Shown piece by piece: positions 47,089-58,757 of a stretch of DNA of 64,000 bases. The stretch is from an uncultured bacterium (GTDB lineage: Bacteria > Pseudomonadota > Alphaproteobacteria > Rhodospirillales > Rhodospirillaceae). A program made the position numbers and the translations under genes. Below the pieces are notes generated by a model. It made no database searches. It was given only the letters and a program-made list of their open reading frames with translations, and was not told the DNA's origin. The stretch's first letter is position 1. Every line of letters starts with the position of its first letter. The stretch is from contig CAISTS010000040.1 in NCBI GenBank assembly GCA_903888485.1, forward strand, positions 62,001 through 126,000, written 5' to 3'.

Positions 47089-47820
47089 TCAAACTGTGCG
47101 TCTCGTGCGGCGCAAATGGCCTAGCCAGGCGGCGGCAAGGATCAGCATCACATAGGCGGTAATAAGGGCGAGTGCGCCCGGAAGTTCCTCGGCGCTAAGC
47201 CCGAAGCCAAGACTGAGTTCGCCGCTTTCGCCCACGACCGTCGGGAAAATCAAGGAGAAGGTTGAGAAAGCGCTGAGCGCGGCGACGCTGATGCCGCCCG
47301 CAAGCGCCCAACGGAAAGCGAGGCCGTGCCGCGCTGCGGCGATCACCATCGTGGCGCTAATGATGACCGGCAGGATGCGCATATAGAAATAGACGACGGC
47401 GGTCATGAGGTTTTGCAGCCACAGGGGCTCGATTCCCGTCCGTGGCGGCGGAAGGACGCCGACAAACTGTAGTCCCTTGAGAACGCCCACGATCAGGAAT
47501 CCGCTGAGAAGAGTCGCGAAAAACCACAGCACCATCGGTCCTGCGCCGAACACCGCGCGCGGATAGCGCGCGGGGAGGGACTGGAGCTCGGGGCGCGCGA
47601 GCACGTTGCCCACGATTTCGTCCTCTGCACCCAACCGCTGCCAGGCGGCTTCCGCTGCGGCTTCGCGCGAAAGGCCCTGCGCTAGCCCATCGTCGAGGGC
47701 GTCGTCGTAGTGGTCGTGCAACTCGGTGAGCGTGCGCTTGACGTGGCGGCGCGCGACGCCGCCCTGGATCAGGCGTTCACGCAGGCTGTCGAAGCGGATC
47801 AAAGCTTCAGGCGTTTGCAT
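47089..47820 (-). CDS. Membrane protein paired with PadR regulator
   Basis: A 243-residue protein: a soluble helical N-terminus (about 1-80; FDSLRERLIQGGVARRHVKR, HDHYDDALDDGLAQGLSREAA) resembling the prefix domain of DUF1700-type proteins and PadR-linked permeases, then four to five hydrophobic segments. It overlaps the PadR gene by 14 bp, the common arrangement in which PadR controls a membrane partner. Transport substrate unknown. Confidence 0.72.
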   Translation of the reverse strand: MQTPEALIRFDSLRERLIQGGVARRHVKRTLTELHDHYDDALDDGLAQGLSREAAAEAAWQRLGAEDEIVGNVLARPELQSLPARYPRAVFGAGPMVLWFFATLLSGFLIVGVLKGLQFVGVLPPPRTGIEPLWLQNLMTAVVYFYMRILPVIISATMVIAAARHGLAFRWALAGGISVAALSAFSTFSLIFPTVVGESGELSLGFGLSAEELPGALALITAYVMLILAAAWLGHLRRTRRTV

Positions 47821-48157
47821 GTTTCGTTCCTTTCACGACCGCGCCCACCGCTTCGGTGATGCGCTGCCATTCGCCCATGAGCAATCCTAGCCGTTTTTTG
47901 CCGGTGGCGGTGGCGGCGTAATAGACCCGCGTACGCCCGTTCACGGGCTTTTTACGCGATGACAGGCAGCCCTGTTCCTCAAGGGCGTGAAGGATCGGAT
48001 AGACCACCCCTTCACCTACCTTGATGGCCTCGCCGGTGGCCGCCTCGATGGCCTGCACAATCTCGTAGCCGTACATCTCGCGCTCCGTGAGCAGGCGCAG
48101 GATCAGAAGCTCCGGCACGCCGGTCATGAACTCGGGATTGGTTTTGCGGCTGGGCAT
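47807..48157 (-). CDS. PadR-family transcriptional regulator
   Basis: A 116-residue regulator: winged helix with LLILRLLTEREMYGYEIVQ, IKVGEGVVYPILHALEEQGCL and RTRVYYAATATGKKRL, followed by a short C-terminal helix for dimerisation, so it belongs to the small PadR-s2 class. It sits between an anchored protein gene and the membrane protein gene of one minus-strand operon, whose promoter carries a large inverted repeat; autorepression is likely. Confidence 0.88.
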   Translation of the reverse strand: MPSRKTNPEFMTGVPELLILRLLTEREMYGYEIVQAIEAATGEAIKVGEGVVYPILHALEEQGCLSSRKKPVNGRTRVYYAATATGKKRLGLLMGEWQRITEAVGAVVKGTKHANA

Positions 48158-48161
48158 GGTT

Positions 48162-48719
48162 TTATTTCCAGTTGAAGTGCTGATCGTTCCAGGCGGAAGA
48201 AGAATAGCAAGGCAGGCCGCTGGGGCTTATGCCGATGCAGGGCAAGGCGGTGGGGGCATTCCGCCGCGCCATCTCGCGGTCGATCTGCGCCATCATGATC
48301 CGCTCCTTTTCATTCTGACGATGCGGGACGTCCTTGCCTTTGATCTGCGCGCGCAGAGCTTCGCAGTGTTCGCGCTCCTCGCGCCATTCATGCGGCGGCA
48401 GACCACAGCGGACATAGGGGGCGAGCGCCGCGAAGTCGTTAGGGAGCGCGAAGGAGGGCAGTGTCGCGGGAAGCTGGATGGCGTTGGGTGCGGGCGTCGG
48501 CAGTGTGAACTGGATCGAGCCCGGTGGACCGGAAGGCGCAGGACCGCTGCTGGGCGCGAGCATGATGAACGTGATCGCGGAGGGCGGTTCACTAACGTCA
48601 TGCCGCGTTTCGCGCTGGGGCGCGTTTAGCGCCAAGAAAATAAGCGCATGAAGGCCGATCACCGCAGTTACGGTGAGCGGGCGTCTGAGCTGCGCGCGCG
48701 GGAAAAGGCGTGTGGTCAC
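48162..48719 (-). CDS. Membrane-anchored protein of unknown function, TonB-like N-terminus
   Basis: A 185-residue protein: short basic N-terminus, one helix (about 14-32, LTVTAVIGLHALIFLAL), a Pro-rich stretch and a periplasmic C-terminal part with two cysteine pairs (VRCGLPPHEWREEREHCEAL and LPCIGISPSGLPCYSS). The anchor-plus-proline layout recalls TonB-type proteins, but no TonB C-terminal fold is visible. GTG at 48719 is inferred because ACGAGG, part of the inverted repeat, lies just upstream. First gene of the PadR operon. Confidence 0.7.
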   Translation of the reverse strand: MTTRLFPRAQLRRPLTVTAVIGLHALIFLALNAPQRETRHDVSEPPSAITFIMLAPSSGPAPSGPPGSIQFTLPTPAPNAIQLPATLPSFALPNDFAALAPYVRCGLPPHEWREEREHCEALRAQIKGKDVPHRQNEKERIMMAQIDREMARRNAPTALPCIGISPSGLPCYSSSAWNDQHFNWK

Positions 48720-48723
48720 TCAT

Positions 48724-48764
48724 TACCTCGTAGTTCAAGGTATAATGCCTTTAACTACGAGGTA
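48724..48764 (-). promoter_or_regulatory. PadR operator-like inverted repeat over promoter and ribosome-binding site
   Basis: TACCTCGTAGTT (48724-48735) and AACTACGAGGTA (48753-48764) are perfect 12-bp arms, extended inside by AAGG/CCTT. On the minus strand the dyad spans the spacer and -10 of a candidate promoter (TTGCCA at 48770-48765, CATTAT near 48747-48742) and the ribosome-binding site of the GTG at 48719. It is well placed for autorepression by the PadR protein two genes on. Confidence 0.65.
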
Positions 48765-48853
48765 TGGCAAGCGGCGCTAAGTGGTTGTCGTGGTTCGCAA
48801 AGCTAATCGACCACGCGGGCGTGCTCGACCTCGGCGACGGTGGTGAGGGGCGG

Positions 48854-49450
48854 TTACGCGGCAGCGGCCCCTTCGGACTTGCTGGCGACTTCCATCTTCG
48901 CCATGCGCTTTTGCATCTCCTTCGGCGAGACCACCTCTTGCTGATGCATGATCGACCAGGTGTAGCCGAAGGGATCCATGACCACGCCGGCGCGCCAGCC
49001 GTAGAACTCGTCATTCAGCGGGCGGATCACCGTGGCGCCGGCACTCACCGCGCGTTCAAAAGCGGCGTCGGCGTTCTTGACGGCAATGCTGAGGCGGATC
49101 GGCGAGCCGCCGATGGTTTTAGCCGACAGCACCGCGAAATCGGGATATTCGTCCGCCATCATGATCGTGGTGTCGCCGATTTTCAGCTCGGCGTGGCCGA
49201 CCTTCCCGGACGTTTCCGTCAGGCGATAAAGCTCCTTCGCGCCAAAGGCCTTCTCGTAGAACTGAATGGCGAAAGCGCTGTCCTGGAAGCACAGGCTGAC
49301 CCCGACGGTATGGACGCCCTTCGGGATCGGCGGGACTTTTTTCTTTGCCGACGTTTTGGCGGATTTCTTCGCCGTCTTCTTGACGGCTTTCTTCGCGGGC
49401 TTGCGAGCGGCTTTCTTGGCGGACTTTCTAGCGGATTTGCGGGCAGCCAT
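48854..49450 (-). CDS. VOC (glyoxalase/PhnB-like) protein with histone-H1-like basic tail
   Basis: A 198-residue protein. Residues 1-38 are almost only Lys, Arg, Ala, Ser, Thr and Pro in KSAxK/KKAxK-type repeats, like eukaryotic histone H1 or bacterial AlgR3/Hc1 tails. From about 45 a PhnB-type VOC domain follows (VSLCFQDSAFAIQFYEKAFGA, IMMADEYPD, RPLNDEFYGWRAGVVMDPFG, YTWSIMHQQE), giving the beta-alpha-beta3 repeats of glyoxalase-fold proteins. GAGGAGAG precedes the ATG at 49450. The tail suggests nucleic-acid binding; the VOC ligand is unknown. Confidence 0.8.
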   Translation of the reverse strand: MAARKSARKSAKKAARKPAKKAVKKTAKKSAKTSAKKKVPPIPKGVHTVGVSLCFQDSAFAIQFYEKAFGAKELYRLTETSGKVGHAELKIGDTTIMMADEYPDFAVLSAKTIGGSPIRLSIAVKNADAAFERAVSAGATVIRPLNDEFYGWRAGVVMDPFGYTWSIMHQQEVVSPKEMQKRMAKMEVASKSEGAAAA

Positions 49451-49519
49451 GTGCGTCTCTCCTCGTCCCCCGTTTGCCCCCAAACGAATCCGACTTTAGC
49501 CCAGCGCGGTGCGGCGAAG

Positions 49520-53292
<3,773 letters not shown>

Positions 53293-53323
53293 GAATCAGA
53301 GCCCCGGACGAATGAGGCGCCAG

Positions 53324-53353
53324 CTTACCAGAAATCAGCTTCCCAGAAATAAG
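53324..53353. repeat. Two-copy 15-bp tandem repeat upstream of recN
   Basis: CTTACCAGAAATCAG (53324-53338) is followed directly by CTTCCCAGAAATAAG (53339-53353), 13 of 15 identical. It fills the gap between the bamD stop and the recN start and could be a slipped duplication or a pair of protein-binding half sites. Confidence 0.6.
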
Positions 53354-53360
53354 CGGGCGG

Positions 53361-54356
53361 CTACTGCGGTGTGCCGGCGGGCGGCTTGGGCGGAGACGGC
53401 GGCGCGCCGGTGGGACCGGTGACGCCGCTGGGCAGCGCCGGCGCGCCCGGCGGCTGCGGGGGCACGGACAGGCGCTCGGTGTCCCGGGCCACGTCGTCCG
53501 GCGTGCCGGCGGACTTCGGCACTGCGGCGGGCGGGATGGCGGCGACACTGCCGCGTTCACGGGAATCGGCGAGCTGGCGGTCGCTGACCTGCGCGAGGAT
53601 GAACGAATCGCGATACCACACGCTGGCCGGATAGTTGAAGCCCAGCACCGCGGCGGTCTTGCGCGCTTCATCCAGGAGGCCAAGGGCCGTGTAGGCCTCG
53701 GTCAGGCGATGCAGCGCCTCGGGCACGTGGCTGGTGGTGCCGTAAGTGTCGATGACGACCCGGAACCGGTTGATGGCGGCGAGAAAAAAACGCTGGTTCA
53801 GATAGAACCGGCCGATGTCCATTTCCTTGGCGGCGAGGTGATCCTTCACCAGGTCGATCTTCAGGCGCGCGTCGCGGCCGTAGGGCGTCGTGGGAAAGCG
53901 CGTGACGACGTCTTCCAGTGCCTGCAGCGCCTTCCTCGTCTTGTCCTGATCGCGCCGTACGTCGGCGATCTGCTCGTAGTAGGTCAGGCCCTTCAGATAA
54001 TAGGCATAGGCGATGTCGCGGTTACCAGGATGCACCTGGATGAAGCGGTCGAGGCGCGTGACGGCTTCTTCGTAGTCGTTGGCGTGGTACAGCGAATAGG
54101 CCGACATCAGCTTGGCCGTGGTCGCCCAGACCGAGTAGGGATGCTGGCGCTCGACTTCGTCGAAATACTTGGCGGCTTCCGAGTGGCGCCCCTGGTCGAG
54201 GTAGCGCACCGCCTGACTGTAGATCTCGTAGATCGACTGCTCTTTGTACTCGAGCTCTTTGTCGCGGTTGCAGCCGGCCAGCGCGAGACTAGCCAGAAGC
54301 GCGACGGCAAGGCCGCGGCGCAGCTTGGAGGAGGTTGTAAGCAAGCGGAAAGCCAT
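53361..54356 (-). CDS. bamD: Outer-membrane assembly lipoprotein BamD
   Basis: A 331-residue lipoprotein with lipobox LAGC (Cys29) and five TPR-like repeats (YEIYSQAVRYLDQGRHSEAAKYF, VWATTAKLMSAYSLYHANDY, AYAYYLKGLTYYEQI, ALQALEDVVTRFPTTPYG). BamD works with BamA to fold outer-membrane proteins. The last ~60 residues are an unusual Pro/Gly/Ala-rich tail (PPQPPGAPALP, PPSPPKPPAG) absent from E. coli BamD (245 residues). Confidence 0.93.
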   Translation of the reverse strand: MAFRLLTTSSKLRRGLAVALLASLALAGCNRDKELEYKEQSIYEIYSQAVRYLDQGRHSEAAKYFDEVERQHPYSVWATTAKLMSAYSLYHANDYEEAVTRLDRFIQVHPGNRDIAYAYYLKGLTYYEQIADVRRDQDKTRKALQALEDVVTRFPTTPYGRDARLKIDLVKDHLAAKEMDIGRFYLNQRFFLAAINRFRVVIDTYGTTSHVPEALHRLTEAYTALGLLDEARKTAAVLGFNYPASVWYRDSFILAQVSDRQLADSRERGSVAAIPPAAVPKSAGTPDDVARDTERLSVPPQPPGAPALPSGVTGPTGAPPSPPKPPAGTPQ

Positions 54357-54485
54357 TGTGCTCGGTACTCACGCCGGAAATTCGGAAATGGCGCGCAGTA
54401 TAAGCAGGCGAATGCGGCGTGTCACGGCCCGTTCCCTGGGGAATCGAGGCGAAAAATGCACCAGATTCAGGCTGTTACTTCCGTA

Positions 54486-55487
54486 TCAGGCGAAAGCAAC
54501 CCGGCTCGGGCGTTCGACCCACGTGGCGACGCTCGGGACATCCTGCCAGACCTCGACCATCTCCCAGCACGCCCGGTCGGCGTAGACCTGCTTCATCAGG
54601 CGTGCGGTGTCGGCATGGCTCGAGCAGCGTCCGGTGAAGTGGGCGATGATCGGGTGGCCGGCGAGGTAGAGGTCGCCAATGGCGTCCAGGGCCTTATGGC
54701 GCACGAATTCATTGTCGTGGCGCAGGCCCTCGTCGTTCAGGACGCGGTCGCCATCAACGACGATAGCGTTGGTCAGACTGCCGCCGCGGGCGAGGCCCGC
54801 CTCACGCAGCGCGGTGACGTCGGACAGCAGCCCGAAGGTACGCGCGCGGGACAGTTCGTCGCGGAAGGTATCGGTATCGACCGTGAACGAGCAGGTCTGG
54901 CGCCCGATGGCCGAAGCGTGAAAATCGATCTGGAAGTCGACGCGCAGGCCGTCATGCCAAGGCGAGAGCGCAACCATCTTGTTGCCGTTGGTATAGCTGT
55001 GCGGCTTCAGGATGCGCAGCGCGCGGCGCGGCGCGGCCTGTTCGACCACACCGGCGCATTCGATCAGGAAAATGAAAGGCTCGGCGCTGCCGTCCATGGC
55101 CGGAACTTCCGGGCCATTGAGTTCGACAACGCAATTGTCGACTTCCATGCCGTAGAAGGCCGACATCAAGTGCTCGACCGTGGCGACGCTGATGCCGCCA
55201 GCGTCGGCCAGCACGGTGCACATACGTGAATCGATCACGTTGTCCCAGCTTGCCTTGATCACGGCGCCGCCGCCGATCAGATCGACGCGCTTAAAAATAA
55301 TTCCGGTCCCTGTGGGAGCCGGATGCAGCTTCATCGCGACGCGAACGCCGCTGTGCAAACCGACACCGGTACAGCCGATAGTGGTCTTTAAGGTCTTTTG
55401 GAAAACCGGCCTGCGGGAATCAACCGGCGTAGAATTACCTAAGGGCGCGCCAAAGGCGCCTGGGGGGGTGCTCGCGTCAAAAGTCAT
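54486..55487 (-). CDS. lpxC: UDP-3-O-acyl-N-acetylglucosamine deacetylase LpxC
   Basis: A 333-residue zinc deacetylase, the committed step of lipid A synthesis. Two LpxC repeats: TIGCTGVGLHSG starts the first; zinc ligands lie in EHLMSAFYG, in HKALDAIGDLYLAG (His, Asp) with general-base residues near GHFTGRCSSH. The N-terminal ~25 residues are a Pro-rich extension. It lies between bamD and an enoyl-CoA hydratase gene rather than directly after ftsZ. Confidence 0.94.
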   Translation of the reverse strand: MTFDASTPPGAFGAPLGNSTPVDSRRPVFQKTLKTTIGCTGVGLHSGVRVAMKLHPAPTGTGIIFKRVDLIGGGAVIKASWDNVIDSRMCTVLADAGGISVATVEHLMSAFYGMEVDNCVVELNGPEVPAMDGSAEPFIFLIECAGVVEQAAPRRALRILKPHSYTNGNKMVALSPWHDGLRVDFQIDFHASAIGRQTCSFTVDTDTFRDELSRARTFGLLSDVTALREAGLARGGSLTNAIVVDGDRVLNDEGLRHDNEFVRHKALDAIGDLYLAGHPIIAHFTGRCSSHADTARLMKQVYADRACWEMVEVWQDVPSVATWVERPSRVAFA

Positions 55488-55937
55488 TTATCACCGATCT
55501 TTCTACTGGCGTTGTCCCAGAGCATTACCCTTTGCCCCGGAACAAAGCCGCGGTTCGGTAGCAAACCCCCGATCTCCGTATTCAATGAACATTCTTGCAA
55601 ATTGTTCTCTCTTTACAAGGAAAAAAATATTCAAACCCAATAATTTGCCGCTTTCTGAAGGCGTTAGCTGTCCGGGCCCACCCTTACTCTACTCCAAGAA
55701 GTGCTCCTAAGTGACGTTCCAGGCTCAACCTATGGCGCAGTGCACAAAGCGAGAAGGTTGCATTTGCGCGATTTTCGGCCGTTTCCGGCTGTTACGCGAG
55801 CACACGTTTAATACGAGGATGAGGGCGGATACGTGGCATGACCCCGGTGAATGCGAGGCGTGGCCCACTGTCCCGCCGGATGGACCGGGGGCCGTCCGCC
55901 TACGCGGGGGCAGGGTGGCGGTGGCGCGGCGGATTCG
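55488..55937. other. Long intergenic region upstream of lpxC, no gene seen
   Basis: A 450-bp stretch between the lpxC start and the enoyl-CoA hydratase stop. No frame on either strand has coding character. The part nearest lpxC (about 55570-55660) is much more AT-rich than the rest of the window (TTGAATATTTTTTTCC on minus), as expected for a promoter and leader. The GC-rich end (55860-55935) has an imperfect CGGACGG/CCATCCG hairpin that may help end the hydratase transcript. Confidence 0.5.
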
Positions 55938-56714
55938 CTACCGGTGCTTGAAGGCCGGTTTGCGCTTCTCGACGAAGGCGGCCATGCCTTCCTTGCGATC
56001 GTCGATGGCGAAGGTTGAATGGAAGATCCGCCGCTCGAACCTGATGCCTTCCGCCAGAGTGGTCTCAAAGGCGCGGTTGACGGCTTCCTTGGCCAGCATG
56101 GCCACCGGCATGGAGAGATCGGCGATCTTCTGTGCGGTCTTCACGGCGTCTTCGATGAGCTCTGTGGCCGGCACGATGCGGCTGACGAGCCCTGCGCGCT
56201 CGGCTTCGGCGGCGTCCATCATGCGCCCGGTCAGCACCATCTCCATGGCTTTCGACTTACCGACCGCGCGCGTGAGGCGCTGAGTGCCGCCCGCGCCGGG
56301 AATCGTGCCGAGCGTGATCTCGGGCTGGCCAAACTTGGCGGTGTCGGCGGCGATGATGAAGTCGCACATCATGGCCAGCTCACAGCCGCCACCGAGCGCG
56401 AAGCCCGCGACCGCCGCGATGACAGGCTTGCGGAATGTCGTGACGCGCTCCCACCCGTCGGTGACGAAATTCTTGAGGTAGGCATCCATGTAGTCGAAGC
56501 CGGCCATCTCCTTGATGTCGGCGCCGGCGGCAAAGGCTTTCTCGCTGCCGGTGAGCACGACACAGCGGATGTTGGCATCGCTCTCGAAGGCATCAAGCGC
56601 CGCGCCCAGGTCTTTCACCAGGCCCGCGGAGAGCGCATTGAGCGCCTTGGGGCGATTGAGGGTGATGAGCCCGACATTACCGCGGGTCTCGACCAGGATG
56701 TTCTCGAAGGACAT
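55938..56714 (-). CDS. Enoyl-CoA hydratase (crotonase)
   Basis: A 258-residue crotonase. The oxyanion-hole block is [12 protein letters not shown], and both catalytic glutamates are present: [11 protein letters not shown] and [20 protein letters not shown]. It hydrates short-chain 2-enoyl-CoA to 3-hydroxyacyl-CoA. ATG at 56714 has AAGGAG upstream; the frame extends 17 codons more but only through the ftsZ terminator region. It stands alone inside the cell-division gene cluster between ftsZ and lpxC. Confidence 0.92.
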   Translation of the reverse strand: MSFENILVETRGNVGLITLNRPKALNALSAGLVKDLGAALDAFESDANIRCVVLTGSEKAFAAGADIKEMAGFDYMDAYLKNFVTDGWERVTTFRKPVIAAVAGFALGGGCELAMMCDFIIAADTAKFGQPEITLGTIPGAGGTQRLTRAVGKSKAMEMVLTGRMMDAAEAERAGLVSRIVPATELIEDAVKTAQKIADLSMPVAMLAKEAVNRAFETTLAEGIRFERRIFHSTFAIDDRKEGMAAFVEKRKPAFKHR

Positions 56715-56763
56715 GGGGACGCTCCTTGATGGGAAGGGCGGGAGACTATCAACGACTGGCCCC

Positions 56764-56799
56764 AAAGCAAAAGGCCCGGCTCTTGCAAGCCGGGCCCTT
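56764..56799 (-). terminator. Rho-independent terminator after ftsZ
   Basis: On the minus strand GGCCCGGCT-6 nt-AGCCGGGCC (arms 56796-56788 and 56781-56773) is followed by TTTTGCTTT. It starts 19 bp after the ftsZ stop and separates the division operon from the enoyl-CoA hydratase gene. Confidence 0.85.
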
Positions 56800-56817
56800 C
56801 ACTGGTGCGCGAGTGTA

Positions 56818-58617
56818 CTAGTTAGCTTGACGGCGCAGGAACGCCGGGATTTCCAGTTCGTCGTCGCTGTGCGAGGTCACCGGACGGTCTTGCGGGGTCA
56901 CGGTGATGCCAGGACGCTCAACCTTGGCCTGGGGCTGCGGGGCCGGTTCGGCCTTCGGCTTGGAGGTCAGGCTGCGATAGCGGTCGAAGAGACGGACGCG
57001 GCCCGTTTCGGCCTTGGCCGGCGCCGGCGCGGCCGGAGCGGCAAGAGTGGGCTCGGGAGCAGCGGCAGCGGCGGGTTCGGTTTTCATGGAAAACTCCATC
57101 TTGGGTTCGATACGGGTTTCGAAACGCGTCTCAAATTTCGGCTCGATAGGCGCGCGCGGGATGAAAGTGTCGCGCGGCTTGTCGAAGCTGCCGAAAGGCG
57201 AGATCGAGTTGGAAAGACGCGGGGCCGCGGCCATCGGCGCGCGGGCAACGGCTTCGGCAACCAGAGCAGCCTGAGTCGCCATGGGAGCCGCCATCGGCGC
57301 GGGCGCTTGCGGCGCAGCGTCGGCGACTTCCATCTCAGGCTCGGCTTCGATCTCAGGGATCTGGGCGATCTCGGCACGTACCGCCGCCGCCATTTCCATC
57401 AGAGCTTTCTCTTCCGCCTCGAGGTCCATGGTGCCGGTGGCCGGCGCGAGCGTCGGGCCGCCGAAGCCAAAACCGCCGAAGGACGGCTGCACCGGAGCCG
57501 CGGCCATGGGCGCCGGAGCGGGCGCTTGAGCCACGGCACGCGCCGCTACGGGAGCGGAGGTGCGGATTTCCGGAACGCGGCGGGTGGCGATGGCGCGGGT
57601 CTCCATCTTCGCCGGCATCGGACGCGGTTGGACGCCGGCGGCGGACTCGATGCCGGTGGCGACCACGGAAACGCGGATCTTGCCTTCCATGCTTTCGTCG
57701 AAGCACGAGCCGAAGATGATGTTGGCATCTTGCGTCTCGACTTCCTCACGGATGCGGTTGGCCGCTTCATCCACTTCGAACAGCGTGATGTCGCTGCCGC
57801 CCGTGATGTTGATCAGCACGCCTTTCGCGCCGCGCATGGAGGTCTCTTCCAGGAGCGGGTTGGCGATGGCGGCTTCGGCCGCATCGAGTGCACGGCGATC
57901 GCCCGCGGCTTCACCCGTGCCCATCATGGCGCGGCCCATGGCCTGCATGACGGTACGGACGTCGGCGAAGTCGAGGTTGATCAGGCCGGGCATCATCATC
58001 AGGTCGGTGACGCTGCGCACGCCGCCGTGCAAAACATCATCGGCCATCTTGAAGGCGTCGGCGAAGGTGGTCTTCTCATTGGCGACCCGGAACAGGTTTT
58101 GGTTCGGGATGACGATGAGGGTATCGACGTAAGCGGCAAGTTCTTCGATGCCCGCTTCGGCGAGGCGCATGCGGTGAACCCCTTCGAAGTGGAACGGCTT
58201 GGTCACGACGCCGACCGTGAGCACCTTGAGCTCGCGGGCGATGCGCGCCACCACGGGCGCAGCGCCCGTGCCGGTGCCACCGCCCATGCCGGCGGTGATG
58301 AAGGCCATGTGGGCGCCTTCGAGCTCGCGGGCGATTACTTCAATCGCTTCTTCGGCGGAATGACGGCCGATGTCCGGGCGCGCGCCGGCGCCGAGACCTT
58401 GCGTGGTGTCGCGGCCCAGTTGGATGCGCCGGTCAGTACGCGACGAGGTGAGGGCCTGCGCGTCGGTGTTGGCGACGACGAACTCGACGCCCTCCATTTC
58501 GCTTTGGATCATGTTGTTGACGGCGTTTCCTCCCGCGCCGCCAACGCCGATCACCGTGATGCGCGGCTTGAGCTGCGCCTCGATGGTCGTCTTGGGTAGA
58601 CTGATGTTGATGGTCAT
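56818..58617 (-). CDS. ftsZ: Cell division protein FtsZ
   Basis: A 599-residue tubulin homologue. The GTPase core (about 1-320) has [11 protein letters not shown], the tubulin signature [11 protein letters not shown] and the T7-loop [11 protein letters not shown]. An Ala/Pro/Met-rich linker of about 260 residues follows, and the protein ends in the FtsA/ZipA-binding tail [15 protein letters not shown]. The linker is much longer than in E. coli (383 residues in total) but usual for alphaproteobacteria. It follows ftsA after 140 bp, which may hold a separate promoter, and ends at a strong terminator. Confidence 0.96.
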   Translation of the reverse strand: MTINISLPKTTIEAQLKPRITVIGVGGAGGNAVNNMIQSEMEGVEFVVANTDAQALTSSRTDRRIQLGRDTTQGLGAGARPDIGRHSAEEAIEVIARELEGAHMAFITAGMGGGTGTGAAPVVARIARELKVLTVGVVTKPFHFEGVHRMRLAEAGIEELAAYVDTLIVIPNQNLFRVANEKTTFADAFKMADDVLHGGVRSVTDLMMMPGLINLDFADVRTVMQAMGRAMMGTGEAAGDRRALDAAEAAIANPLLEETSMRGAKGVLINITGGSDITLFEVDEAANRIREEVETQDANIIFGSCFDESMEGKIRVSVVATGIESAAGVQPRPMPAKMETRAIATRRVPEIRTSAPVAARAVAQAPAPAPMAAAPVQPSFGGFGFGGPTLAPATGTMDLEAEEKALMEMAAAVRAEIAQIPEIEAEPEMEVADAAPQAPAPMAAPMATQAALVAEAVARAPMAAAPRLSNSISPFGSFDKPRDTFIPRAPIEPKFETRFETRIEPKMEFSMKTEPAAAAAPEPTLAAPAAPAPAKAETGRVRLFDRYRSLTSKPKAEPAPQPQAKVERPGITVTPQDRPVTSHSDDELEIPAFLRRQAN

Positions 58618-58757
58618 TGCTGTTCTCCAGATTTTCCTAAGCTCGTTGCAACGATAGCGAGTCGTAAGTGTTGGTTTGCGCAGAAGCCTCTTCGGGACGT
58701 CGACATCCCCATGGGCTTTTCTTCTTTTTGCGAGCGGTCACTCATCCAGACATCTCT

